DNA of 64,000 bases from Pseudomonadales bacterium (GTDB taxonomy: Bacteria; Pseudomonadota; Gammaproteobacteria; Pseudomonadales; Pseudohongiellaceae), in NCBI GenBank assembly GCA_024234395.1, contig JACKOH010000002.1, positions 186,001 to 250,000 of the forward strand. Reading direction: 5' to 3'. Both the position numbers and the translations under genes were made by a program. Within the stretch, counting starts at the first letter, position 1, and each line of letters begins with the position of its first letter. Positions 1 through 8,193 of this stretch are shown in pieces. Below the pieces are notes generated by a model. That model worked only from the letters and a program-made list of their open reading frames with translations. It had not been told where the DNA came from and did not search any database.

Positions 1-522
1 CACTTCACCCATACGCAAGGCTGTCCCTGACGGGGCGTCTTTCTTGTGCCGGTGATGCGCCTCGACAATTTCGATATCGACGTTGTCGCCGAAGGCAGCG
101 GCTGCCGACTGCAGCAGTTTCAGGCACACATTCACTCCAACACTCATGTTGGGGGCGAATACCATGGGGATCGTTGCCGCCGCCTCGGCCAGTGCCTGCT
201 TCTGCAGATCGGAGAAACCGGTGGTGCCGATGACCATGCTCTTGCCATGACGCAGGCACAGTGCCACGTGTTCCAGGCTGGCTTCCGGTGAGGTGAAATC
301 GATCAGCGTATCAAAATCGTCAACCAGGCTTTCCAGCGACGCAGCGGCGACCACCCCGATCGGCGCGGTACCGATCAGGGTCGCCACATCGACGCCGTGA
401 GCGGGATCGTCTTCCAGCACCGTGGCCGCGGTCAGCTCCAGTTGATAGTCGCTGCTGATAACGGCCTCGATCAGAGTACGGCCCATGCGACCTGCCGCGC
501 CGGCGATGGCTATCCTGTTCAT
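1..522 (-). CDS. dapB: 4-hydroxy-tetrahydrodipicolinate reductase DapB (3' end outside window)
   Basis: This cytoplasmic enzyme of lysine/diaminopimelate synthesis reduces the DapA product with NAD(P)H. The translation opens MNRIAIAGAAGRMGRTLIEA, the usual N-terminal Rossmann glycine loop. It continues with the conserved stretches LIDFTSPEA and VIGTTGFSDLQ, and with VEAHHRHKKDAPSGTAL, which holds the catalytic-site histidines and the substrate-binding K-DAPSGT motif. A clear ribosome site (AGGAGA) lies a few bases before the ATG at 522. The frame is open to base 1, so about 174 codons are present out of roughly 265-270 in the family; the C-terminus is cut by the window edge. It is divergent from the sigma factor gene. 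Identification is firm. Confidence 0.95.
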   Translation of the reverse strand, partial: MNRIAIAGAAGRMGRTLIEAVISSDYQLELTAATVLEDDPAHGVDVATLIGTAPIGVVAAASLESLVDDFDTLIDFTSPEASLEHVALCLRHGKSMVIGTTGFSDLQKQALAEAAATIPMVFAPNMSVGVNVCLKLLQSAAAAFGDNVDIEIVEAHHRHKKDAPSGTALRMGEV

Positions 523-783
523 TCTTTCTCCTTGCTGTGCCTGGCTGGCTGAGGGGCACAAGTATAACGTCAGCCGATTCGATCCAAAACCTCGGGAAGC
601 ACTGATTACAGGGAACTGCTCCAGGGGCTCCGGACTTGATGCCAACCGCGGAATTGGGCACACTTTGAGCCCAACCTTGCCAAGCATTGTCGGCAACTCT
701 GCGTTTGTTGCTATTCCAGGGTTCCCTTGGAGACTTGTCCAGGAGCAGAAGAACGATCAAATCCTCTACTGGCTATGCAATAA

Positions 784-1341
784 ATGACTGACGAACCGGT
801 CTTAAACGGAAAAACCAAGAAGCAGCGATACGAAGCTCTGGTGGATGCCCTCTACCAGGATGTATACCGCTATGCCTACTGGATCTGTAAGAACCAGCCG
901 CTGGCGGAAGATCTGGTGCAGGAAACCTTCCTGCGCGCCTGGCGGTCTCTGGACAGCCTGCAGAACGACAAGGCAGCCAAAGCCTGGTTGTTCACGATTC
1001 TGCGGCGGGAAAATGCCAGGCTGTACGAACGCTATCAACCGGATCTGGTTGATGTGGACGACCAGCCACTGCCAGAAACCGGCATTGACGAACCGGACGA
1101 TGCCATGGAGCGGGAATTACTGCACAACGCGATAAACAAACTTGAGAGCGACTATCGGGAGCCGTTACTGCTGCAGGTAGTCGGGGGTTTCAGCGGCAAG
1201 GAAATCGCCGACATCCTGGACCTGAACAGCAATACGGTAATGACGCGCCTGTTTCGGGCACGCAGCAAGTTGAAAGAATATTTTACGTCAGAACATAAAA
1301 ACGCTACCGAAAAACTAGAAGAGCCGAATACCGATGGATAA
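784..1341 (+). CDS. ECF-type RNA polymerase sigma factor
   Basis: A 185-residue sigma-70 family protein of the extracytoplasmic-function type, expected to direct RNA polymerase to a small stress regulon. Region 2 spans about residues 18-85, with the typical AEDLVQETFLRAWR and a following AKAWLFTILRRENA. Region 4 spans about residues 115-168, with YREPLLLQVVGGFSGKEIADIL and a helix-turn-helix ending VMTRLFRARSKLKE. Its last codons overlap the next gene by 8 bp, which encodes a one-pass membrane protein of the DUF3379 anti-sigma type, so the pair is probably translationally coupled. The target genes cannot be read from the window. I saw no convincing self-type promoter upstream. Confidence 0.9.
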   Translation: MTDEPVLNGKTKKQRYEALVDALYQDVYRYAYWICKNQPLAEDLVQETFLRAWRSLDSLQNDKAAKAWLFTILRRENARLYERYQPDLVDVDDQPLPETGIDEPDDAMERELLHNAINKLESDYREPLLLQVVGGFSGKEIADILDLNSNTVMTRLFRARSKLKEYFTSEHKNATEKLEEPNTDG

Positions 1342-2110
1342 TTCAGAATTCGAAACACGGGCTTTCGCGGACCCGTACGACACTGAACAGGATTTTCTGG
1401 AAGCCCTTTCCACCTGCCCCGAGCGGCAGCAACTGCTCGACGAAATTCGTACTTTCAATGCCCGCCTGGGTCAGGTTACCGGAGGTATCCCCACGCCGCC
1501 GGAGTTGTGCGCCCGGCTCAAAGCTGCGGTGACCGAGGCAGCCAGCCCCACCGAGGCGGCCGCGGAAACAGTTTCCAATGTGGTGAGATTACCCTCCCGT
1601 TCGCAACCTGCCAGGCTGGTCGTCGCGGCCGCTGCGCTGGTGCTGGGGATCGGCATGACCTACTCGACAATGTTCGGCAGCAACCAGCCTTCGGCCGCAG
1701 AGATCGAGTTTGGACAACAGGTTGTCAATCATGTGTACGCCGAGCTGGATGAGATCAAAGCCAGTAACGGCGCCAGCCTGCAACAGGTCAATCAGGCCAT
1801 GGGCAGTATCGGCGGCGCACTGGACAGTGACGACGCCATGGAGAGACTGGGCATCAGCTTTGCCCGGGACTGTATCATCCTGCCCCGCAACCACAGCGCG
1901 CACCTGGTAATCAGCGGCAATCGCGGTGCCATCAATATCATCATTATTGACAACAGCCCGGTGCGCCGGGAATTCACCTTCAGCGACGATCACTTTGCGG
2001 CGGTGGTGGTACCGCTGGAAAACGGGAACCTGGTGCTGGTCGGTGAAAAGAGTGAACGGCTGACGGATTTTCAGCAGGTGGTGGATGCCAACCTGAGCTG
2101 GCGAATCTAG
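1334..2110 (+). CDS. DUF3379-type anti-sigma factor, membrane-anchored
   Basis: A 258-residue protein that begins inside the 3' end of the sigma factor gene, the arrangement usual for a sigma/anti-sigma pair. Residues 1-90 are cytoplasmic and hydrophilic and should hold the sigma-binding part. A single hydrophobic segment (LVVAAAALVLGIGMTY) lies at about residues 94-112. The remaining 145 residues would be periplasmic. The overall form matches the DUF3379 family found next to ECF sigma factors in gammaproteobacteria. The first 90 residues lack the zinc-binding His-x3-Cys-x2-Cys motif of ZAS anti-sigmas. The sigma partner is inferred from context, and the inducing signal is unknown. Its stop is followed within 60 bp by the convergent end of the acyl-CoA dehydrogenase gene. 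Confidence 0.82.
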   Translation: MDNSEFETRAFADPYDTEQDFLEALSTCPERQQLLDEIRTFNARLGQVTGGIPTPPELCARLKAAVTEAASPTEAAAETVSNVVRLPSRSQPARLVVAAAALVLGIGMTYSTMFGSNQPSAAEIEFGQQVVNHVYAELDEIKASNGASLQQVNQAMGSIGGALDSDDAMERLGISFARDCIILPRNHSAHLVISGNRGAINIIIIDNSPVRREFTFSDDHFAAVVVPLENGNLVLVGEKSERLTDFQQVVDANLSWRI

Positions 2111-2168
2111 TTCCGGTCCCCGTTCCAGGCTGCCGACAACCCAGGTGCGCCGGGAACCCCCGGGGCTC

Positions 2169-3962
2169 TCAGAACTGATCCGCCTGCAGGGCCATCAGCG
2201 ATCCCGCCCCGGCAGACACCTCTTCGAGCAGCGACTTGAGGCGCGGCATGAGGCGTTCGAAATAGAAGCGCCCGGTCTTGAACAGCGCATCCCGGTAGGC
2301 GCTGCTGTAAGTCCCGCTGGCTGTTTCAGAGCCGGCCGCACAGAGAATTCTGATCCACATGTAACCGTAGAGAAAAACCCCCATGGCCTCCATGTAACCA
2401 TAGGAAGCTGCCCCTGTCTCGGCCGGGTCAGCCGCAGCCCGCTCCACGATCCGGTGGGTCAATGATTCCAGTGCCGAGCAGGCCTCTGCCAGGCTCGTCA
2501 CATAGGGGGCCAGGGTCTCCTGCGTTTCCTGCGCAGCCAGGTATTCCCGCACTTCTGCAGCCAGAACCTGAAAATACTCCGCCTTGCATCTGACCGTCTT
2601 GCGCCCCATCAGGTCCAGCGCCTGAATGCCGTTGGTCCCCTCGTAAATCTGGGCGATACGGGCATCCCGGACCGCCTGCTCCTGCCCCCATTCACTGACG
2701 TAGCCATGGCCACCAAGCACCTGTTGCCCGGTCACACAATCCTGGAAGCCGCGGTCGGTGCAGTAGGCCTTGACTACCGGGGTCAGCAATTCCACCAGCC
2801 GGGCAGCGGATTGCTGCTGTGTTTCCTCGCTGCTGAACTTAACGGTGTCCAGCTTGCCCGCTGTATACAGGGCCAGGGCCCGGCCCGCCAGAATATTGGC
2901 GCGCATGGTCAGCAGCATGCGACGTACATCGGGATGATCGATGATCGGATCCGCAACCTGTTCCGGCCTGGCCGGCCCGGCGGGCCCACGCCCCTGAAGC
3001 CGCTCCCGGGCATAATCGCGGGCAACCTGGTAGGAACGGTCGGCCAACCCGATACCCTGCAGCCCCATCGACAACCGCTCGTAGTTCATCATGGTGAACA
3101 TACAGGCCAGACCGCGATTTTCTTCCCCCACCAGGTAGCCGGTGGCAGCATCAAAGTTGATGACACAGGTGGGAGATCCGTGAATGCCCATCTTGTGTTC
3201 GATCGAACCGCAACTTACGCCGTTCCGTTCCGTGAGCTCTGCGGATTCATCTGCCAGGGTTCTGGGTACCAGAAACAGCGACAGCCCGTGTGCGCTGGCG
3301 GGACTGTCAGGCAGCCGGGCCAGAACGAAGTGAATGATGTTCTCTGTGAGGTCATGCTCACCGGCGGTGATGAAAATTTTGCTGCCGGTCAGTCGGTAAG
3401 TCCCGTCCGGCCGGGGCTCGGCTCGGGTTTTCATGATTCCCAGATCGGTGCCGGCATGGGCCTCGGTCAGACACATGGTTCCGGTCCAGCGACCTGAATA
3501 GAGATTGGGGAGAAACCGCCGCTTCAGCGATTCGCTGCCGTGCAGGCTCAATGCCAGGGCGGCACCGCTGGTCAGTATCGGGGTCAGGGCGAATGCGGAA
3601 TTGGCCGCAAACAGCATTTCTTCGAACAGCACCGCCAGCAGTTTCGGCATGCCCTGGCCACCGTAATCGGGATGCCCGGTCAGGGCGCCCCAACCACCTG
3701 CGGCGAAAGTCCGGTAGGCGTCCCGGAATCCGGTCGGCGTGGTGACACTGCCGTCTTCAAAGCGGCAGCCCTGCCGGTCACCGATCTGATTAAGAGGTGA
3801 CAGCAGGTCCCCACTGATCTTCGCCACTTCCTCCAGAATGGCATCCAGCAGTTCGGCCGACAGGTCTTCAAGCCCGGGCAGGGAGGTCAGGAAAGTTTCC
3901 GCCTGGAAAACCTCGTGCAGGAGAAACCGCATGTCTTCCAGGGGCGCTTGGTATTGCTGCAT
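2169..3962 (-). CDS. Acyl-CoA dehydrogenase, large form with extra C-terminal domain
   Basis: A 597-residue FAD enzyme that introduces a 2,3 double bond into an acyl-CoA. The order is an N-terminal short domain (MQQYQAPLEDMRFLLHEVF), acyl-CoA dehydrogenase N domain, middle domain (MCLTEAHAGTDLG, FAD/substrate face), C-terminal helical domain and a further C-terminal extension of about 120 residues. The putative catalytic glutamate lies in QIYEGTNGIQALDLMGRK near residue 438. Length and ends match the family that includes 3-methylmercaptopropionyl-CoA dehydrogenase (DmdC) and broad-range long acyl-CoA dehydrogenases; the substrate cannot be told from sequence alone. It stands alone, divergent from the ComF gene. 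Confidence 0.9.
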   Translation of the reverse strand: MQQYQAPLEDMRFLLHEVFQAETFLTSLPGLEDLSAELLDAILEEVAKISGDLLSPLNQIGDRQGCRFEDGSVTTPTGFRDAYRTFAAGGWGALTGHPDYGGQGMPKLLAVLFEEMLFAANSAFALTPILTSGAALALSLHGSESLKRRFLPNLYSGRWTGTMCLTEAHAGTDLGIMKTRAEPRPDGTYRLTGSKIFITAGEHDLTENIIHFVLARLPDSPASAHGLSLFLVPRTLADESAELTERNGVSCGSIEHKMGIHGSPTCVINFDAATGYLVGEENRGLACMFTMMNYERLSMGLQGIGLADRSYQVARDYARERLQGRGPAGPARPEQVADPIIDHPDVRRMLLTMRANILAGRALALYTAGKLDTVKFSSEETQQQSAARLVELLTPVVKAYCTDRGFQDCVTGQQVLGGHGYVSEWGQEQAVRDARIAQIYEGTNGIQALDLMGRKTVRCKAEYFQVLAAEVREYLAAQETQETLAPYVTSLAEACSALESLTHRIVERAAADPAETGAASYGYMEAMGVFLYGYMWIRILCAAGSETASGTYSSAYRDALFKTGRFYFERLMPRLKSLLEEVSAGAGSLMALQADQF

Positions 3963-4100
3963 GAATTTGGCTCCGGTTTTCCCGAATTATAAGTAACCTC
4001 CGGGTAATTGTGGAATTGCTGTGGCTCGCAGTCGGGATCACTGCAGGACTGACCGGTCGGCTGGAAACTGCGCAATCCTGTTCCGACCGGACTAGACTTT

Positions 4101-4145
4101 CCAAAAGGAACCGCGCCAAAAGGAACCGCGCCAACAGGAACCGCG
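4101..4145. repeat. Three tandem 15-bp units before the ComF gene
   Basis: Three head-to-tail copies of CCAAAAGGAACCGCG, the third with one change (CCAACAGGAACCGCG), lie 48 bp before the proposed GTG of the ComF-family gene. A reading frame open from an ATG at 4010 crosses the array and would encode an Arg/Asn/Lys-rich stretch, but the better ribosome site and family alignment favour the start after the array. Confidence 0.85.
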
Positions 4146-4192
4146 CTTACCGCCTGGCTTCTTCCACGCCCATCGACAGGAGAGATCCACCC

Positions 4193-4924
4193 GTGCGCCT
4201 GGTCGACAGAATCCGCAGCTGCCTGCCAGCCAGCTGCATTCTCTGCAATCTGCCGGTTCGTGGAGTGATCAGCCTGTGCGATGCCTGCAGGAACAGCCTG
4301 CCAGAGGCGGGCAATGTCTGTCAGGTCTGCGGAGCGGCACTGGAGGCCTGGCCGGCAGAGACAGTCTGCGGTCGTTGCCAGCTGAATCCGCCCTGTTTTG
4401 ACCATTGCCACGGGGTTTTCTTCTATGAATATCCGCTCAGCAACCTGATTACCGAATTCAAGTTTCACGACAATCTGGCCGCCGGACGGGTCTTAGGCTG
4501 GTTACTGGCCCGCGCTTTCCAGGCACATTACTCCGACACGGGTTGCCAGCCTGAAACCGGCATCCCCTGTGTGCTGGTGCCGGTACCGCTGCATGACAAC
4601 CGGTTGCAGAAACGGGGATTCAATCAGGCGCTGCTGCTGGCCCGCCAGGTTTCGCAGTGCAGCGGTATTCCGGTGTGCAACCGCGTACTGGAGCGGGTGC
4701 GGGACACGCCAGCTCAGAGTGGCTTGTCGGCCCGGCGCCGGGTGCAAAACCCACGCGGTGCCTTCCGGCTGCTCGAGTCGACTCCGGCCGCGAACCTTGA
4801 ACACATCGCCGTGATCGATGACGTGGTAACCACCACGGCGACTGTGGCCGCGGTGGCGGCACAATTACGCCACGCCGGAGCACAGCGTATCGATATCTGG
4901 GCCGTGGCGCGAACCCGGTCCTGA
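4193..4924 (+). CDS. ComF-family phosphoribosyltransferase-like protein
   Basis: A protein of about 243 residues related to ComFC, which in competent bacteria acts in the cytoplasm during uptake of single-stranded DNA. In many gammaproteobacteria the family (GntX/YhgH) has a less certain role. A cysteine zinc-ribbon occupies the N-terminus (CILC, CDAC, then CQVCG and CGRC, about residues 12-62). A phosphoribosyltransferase fold follows, with the pyrophosphate loop LVPVPLHDNRLQKRGFNQA and the PRPP motif AVIDDVVTTTATVAAVA near residues 205-220. GTG at 4193 is chosen because AGGAGA precedes it and the zinc ribbon then starts where the family starts. The same window carries type IV pilus genes, compatible with DNA uptake. 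Confidence 0.85.
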   Translation: MRLVDRIRSCLPASCILCNLPVRGVISLCDACRNSLPEAGNVCQVCGAALEAWPAETVCGRCQLNPPCFDHCHGVFFYEYPLSNLITEFKFHDNLAAGRVLGWLLARAFQAHYSDTGCQPETGIPCVLVPVPLHDNRLQKRGFNQALLLARQVSQCSGIPVCNRVLERVRDTPAQSGLSARRRVQNPRGAFRLLESTPAANLEHIAVIDDVVTTTATVAAVAAQLRHAGAQRIDIWAVARTRS

Positions 4925-5068
4925 CTCCCGGTGACGACGAAACTGTGAATCAGCGCACGGCGGTTTTTCTGTATCCCGCTACCATGGGAACCGTATCGAA
5001 ATTGGATACAGGAACCTATTCGGGTTTTCCTCCCTTGACAATTCCATACCAGAATTGTGTAGCCCTTT

Positions 5069-5096
5069 GCCCCGTCTTGTGCGGGGCTTTTTTTTA
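5069..5096 (+). terminator. Rho-independent terminator after the ComF gene
   Basis: GCCCCG and CGGGGC form a 6-bp GC stem around TCTTGTG and are followed by nine T residues. It lies 145 bp after the ComF stop and is oriented to end plus-strand transcription. Confidence 0.8.
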
Positions 5097-5148
5097 ATCC
5101 CATCCGCGATTGATTCCGCAGGTTAATAGTGAAACGTGGGGCGGGGAG

Positions 5149-6075
5149 TTAGAACTGGTATTTGATGGAACCGTAGGCGACGCGACCGTTCTGATCGACG
5201 ACTCTGCTGTTCTGATTGAGTATCTGAGTGGTCTTCTTGTCGAAAATATTGCGAATACCCAGTGAGAAGGAAATCACCGCGCGATCCTGCTTGCCGGTCG
5301 TCACGTTATAGCCGTATTGCAGGTCGACCGTGGTGATGTTTTCCACCAGCCGGTTGATTTCCTCGGCATCCAGTTCGCTGATGTCTTTGACCGAATCGAA
5401 GTAGTTGGTCACTGCGCTGGCCGAGTGGTTACCGATCTCCCAGGTCAGGGTCAGGCTGCCCTGCAGGTCCGGGCTGCCTGGTAATCGCTTGTCCCCATCC
5501 AGGAACTGGGTGCTGTCCACCAGCCCATTGTGCTGCTCGAAGTCGTTAATCAGTGTTGCCGTGGTCTCGAGGGTGAACCTGCCGGCATTGCCAGCTTCCC
5601 ACACATAGGCGGCGCCCAGGTCGATACCATTGCTTTCCAGGCTGTTGCCCAGGAACGGTTGTTCGAGGCTGAAGTCCCGGCCTGGCTCGGTAGCGAGGAA
5701 CGGCCGCGACAGTCCCTGGTGAAGACCTGCGGTCGGGCCCAGGGCTTGCGCCGGAGCGGGTCGATCCTGAATACTCCAGGCATCGGCGCGAAAGCTGAGG
5801 CCCTGCACCGGTGTGATTTCCAGACCCAGATTGAGATCGGTGCTCTGCTCTCCGTATAGGCCCTGCAGATCCCGCTGTTCGGTCTCCCGTTCGATGCGGA
5901 TTATCGGCAGTACCAGGTGCTGATCTTCAGGTTCCTTCACTCCGGTGCCCGAAAACAGTGCAGGATCGTTCAGCGAAACCTGGGCACTGGCAGACATAGC
6001 TGGCAGCAATGCTCCGGCGATGCCGAATGCACCAATCTGCAGCAACTGACGGGTTCTGTGGGTGAAAGTGGTCAA
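5149..6075 (-). CDS. Mini TonB-dependent-receptor-like beta-barrel protein
   Basis: A 308-residue protein with a clear signal peptide (LLQIGAFGIAGALLPAMSASAQ, about residues 11-32). Its body looks like the last third of a TonB-dependent receptor: alternating-strand segments such as GIDLGAAYVWEAGNAGRFTL, the late-barrel signature FSLGIRNIFDKK, and a terminal aromatic (YGSIKYQF) that suits recognition by the Bam machinery. There is no plug domain and no TonB box that I can see. It is far shorter than the 600-1000 residues usual for the family. It may be an internal deletion product that kept signal and C-terminal strands, or a member of a short barrel family. The frame is intact, so I call it a gene rather than a pseudogene. 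Confidence 0.7.
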   Translation of the reverse strand: MTTFTHRTRQLLQIGAFGIAGALLPAMSASAQVSLNDPALFSGTGVKEPEDQHLVLPIIRIERETEQRDLQGLYGEQSTDLNLGLEITPVQGLSFRADAWSIQDRPAPAQALGPTAGLHQGLSRPFLATEPGRDFSLEQPFLGNSLESNGIDLGAAYVWEAGNAGRFTLETTATLINDFEQHNGLVDSTQFLDGDKRLPGSPDLQGSLTLTWEIGNHSASAVTNYFDSVKDISELDAEEINRLVENITTVDLQYGYNVTTGKQDRAVISFSLGIRNIFDKKTTQILNQNSRVVDQNGRVAYGSIKYQF

Positions 6076-6315
6076 GGTCCGGTCAATCCGCGTTTAACTC
6101 TTGTGATTATGGGGCTTCTGAGCGTGTCCCGCAATGCATCCTGGGGAAATTTTCACAGTCCCCGTACTCTTCAAGCTTCTGTAAGTGTACCACCGAAGCC
6201 GTCCGGTTAGTATCCCGTTTTTAGCTGCGCCCTGCTCCCGGTCCCACCGCTCAGGCCACGCCCCGTTTTGAGCCCTGCCGGCGGCAATACCGGCGGAGCC
6301 CACGGAAAATCGGCC

Positions 6316-6873
6316 TCAGGGGTCGATTTTTTCTATCAACGGCCCGGATTGCGCAAGCCGCCCTGCCAGTTCGCTGACCGTCAACCGGTGCCCGGGCAAC
6401 CTGAGCTGCGGCGCAATCTCGGCCAGGGGCAACATGACAAAGCCGCGCTGATGCGCCAGCGGATGTGGCAACACCAGGTCGGCATCCGCAACCTGCCGGT
6501 CGCCGAAGCAGATCAGGTCCAGGTCGAGACAGCGCGGGGCATTGGGAATACCGGCACGCTGCCGGCCAAATTCCAGCTCAAGTTCCAGCAGACGCTGCAA
6601 CAGCGCATGCGAGGTCAGGTGGGCAGCCGGCCACAGTGCCGCCACGGCATTGATGAAAGGTGGCGATCCTGGAGGACAGTCAATCGGTGCGGTGCGCCAC
6701 AGGGATGAGCGTTGCAGCGGCAGACCGGACCAGCTGGCGAGCCGCTCGAGGGCGGCATCGACCGTCTGCTGCGGGGAACCATACCGGGACGGCAGGTTGG
6801 ATCCCAGGCCCACATAGGCGGGTTGCCCCTCCTCAACCCCGGAATTACTGGTGGTAGGGTTCGGAGAGCTCAT
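6316..6873 (-). CDS. folK: 2-amino-4-hydroxy-6-hydroxymethyldihydropteridine pyrophosphokinase
   Basis: This folate-pathway enzyme transfers pyrophosphate from ATP to hydroxymethyl-dihydropterin. The sequence has the opening AYVGLGSNLP, the pterin/ATP region FGRQRAGIPNAPRCLDLDLICFGD (two metal-binding Asp in DLDL) and LPHPLAHQRGFVMLPLAEIAP, all diagnostic. The ATG at 6873 is taken as start, giving about 185 residues; it lies inside the 3' end of hemE and overlaps it by 29 bp, suggesting coupled translation. The frame stays open further upstream within hemE, but that part has no family similarity. The neighbours are unusual partners for folK, which more often sits beside panB or pcnB. Confidence 0.93.
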   Translation of the reverse strand: MSSPNPTTSNSGVEEGQPAYVGLGSNLPSRYGSPQQTVDAALERLASWSGLPLQRSSLWRTAPIDCPPGSPPFINAVAALWPAAHLTSHALLQRLLELELEFGRQRAGIPNAPRCLDLDLICFGDRQVADADLVLPHPLAHQRGFVMLPLAEIAPQLRLPGHRLTVSELAGRLAQSGPLIEKIDP

Positions 6874-7942
6874 GCACGGACTCCACGAAAGCAGCCACGT
6901 GGTCGGGATTGACGCCCGGCGCAATGCCATGTCCCAGGTTGAATACATGCCCTTCCCCGGTTCCGAAATCAGCCAGTATTCTGGCCACTTCGGCCCGGAT
7001 CCGTTCCGGTTCGGCGTACAGTATGCAGGGGTCCATGTTGCCCTGCAGCGCCACCCGGTCGCCGATACGCTGGCGTGCGGCGCCGATTTCGATGGTCCAG
7101 TCCAGGCCTACGCAGTGACAACCGCTGTCCGCAATGTCTTCCAGCCACAGGCCACCATTCTTGGTGAACAGTATCACCGGGACCTGACGACCTTCGTTTT
7201 CGCGGATCAGGTTGTTCACGATCCGGCGCATGTAGGCCAGCGAAAACTCCCGGTACGCCGGGGTGGTCAGGATGCCGCCCCAGGTATCGAAAATCTGTAC
7301 CGCCTGCGCCCCCGCCCGGATCTGGGCATTCAGGTAATCGGTGACTGCTGTCGCCAGCTTATCCAGCAGCTGGTGCATGGCCTGGGGTTGATCATAGAGA
7401 AACTGCTTGGCGACACGAAAGTCCCGGCTGCCGCCACCTTCTACCATGTACGTGGCAAGCGTCCAGGGACTGCCGGAAAAGCCGATCAGGGGCACGGAGC
7501 CATTCAGCTCCCGACGGATCAGGGACACCGCATCGGTCACGTAAGCCAAGTCGCTGGCAACATCGACTTCCGGCAGGGCTTCCACATCTTCGGCGTCGCG
7601 GATCAGCTTGCGGAACCGGGGCCCCTCGCCCTCTTCGAAATACAGACCCATGCCCATGGCGTCAGGAATGGTCAGAATATCGGAAAACAGAATGGCGGCA
7701 TCGAACGGGAACCGCTGCAGGGGTTGCAGGGTGACTTCACAGGCCAGTTCCGGTGACTGGCACAGATTCATGAAGCTTCCGGCTCCCTGCCGTGTAGCCC
7801 GGTATTCCGGCAGATATCGCCCGGCCTGACGCATCATCCACACTGGCGTGCGGTCAACCGGCTGTCTCAGCAGCGCTTTCAGAAATCGATCGTTTTTAAG
7901 GATACTCAATGCTTCGCCCTTCGGTTGTCCCATTCGCAGCAA
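6845..7942 (-). CDS. hemE: Uroporphyrinogen decarboxylase
   Basis: A cytoplasmic enzyme of heme synthesis that removes the four acetate carboxyls of uroporphyrinogen III to give coproporphyrinogen III. The N-terminal signature PVWMMRQAGRYLPEYRATR, the second signature GFSGSPWTLATYMVEGGGS, and the catalytic Asp in PFDAAILFSDIL are all present. The open frame gives 365 residues. Homologues usually begin near LKNDRFLKALLRQ, so a TTG at 7909 or the ATG at 7933 are alternative starts that would shorten it by 3 to 11 residues. The gene precedes folK on the same strand; 250 bp with no recognisable gene separate it from damX. Confidence 0.96.
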   Translation of the reverse strand: MLRMGQPKGEALSILKNDRFLKALLRQPVDRTPVWMMRQAGRYLPEYRATRQGAGSFMNLCQSPELACEVTLQPLQRFPFDAAILFSDILTIPDAMGMGLYFEEGEGPRFRKLIRDAEDVEALPEVDVASDLAYVTDAVSLIRRELNGSVPLIGFSGSPWTLATYMVEGGGSRDFRVAKQFLYDQPQAMHQLLDKLATAVTDYLNAQIRAGAQAVQIFDTWGGILTTPAYREFSLAYMRRIVNNLIRENEGRQVPVILFTKNGGLWLEDIADSGCHCVGLDWTIEIGAARQRIGDRVALQGNMDPCILYAEPERIRAEVARILADFGTGEGHVFNLGHGIAPGVNPDHVAAFVESVHELSEPYHQ

Positions 7943-8193
7943 TCGGCGTGTCCCGAGAACTGGCCGGTCAGCCGGTCCCGACTTCTACTGGCTGTCGATC
8001 CCGGTCGGATGGCGGCTGGGATGGCTGATGGATTGTGGGCCGGCTCTGCCGGCAAATCGGGCGCTAATTCTACATGCCCTGCCAGCGCCGGACAAACTCC
8101 CGCTCGCTCCAGCGAGTGGGCGCAGACTGCCCGGTGGCAGCCGCGCGGCGCGACGGTCGGCTGATGGGTCTATTGAAGAGTCCGTAGGAGGGT

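Noticed and set aside
612..617. GGAACT as an ECF-type -35 before the sigma factor gene
   Set aside because: No matching -10 (TCTGA/TCAGA-like) lies at 16-17 bp.
4010..4192. N-terminal extension of the ComF protein from an ATG at 4010
   Set aside because: The extension is Arg/Asn repeat and low-complexity, and the GTG at 4193 has a good AGGAGA site at the place where homologues begin.
5035..5095. Small RNA candidate: a TTGACA at 5035-5040 ahead of the terminator
   Set aside because: No acceptable -10 lies at 16-18 bp and the product would be under 35 nt; the hairpin is explained as the ComF terminator.
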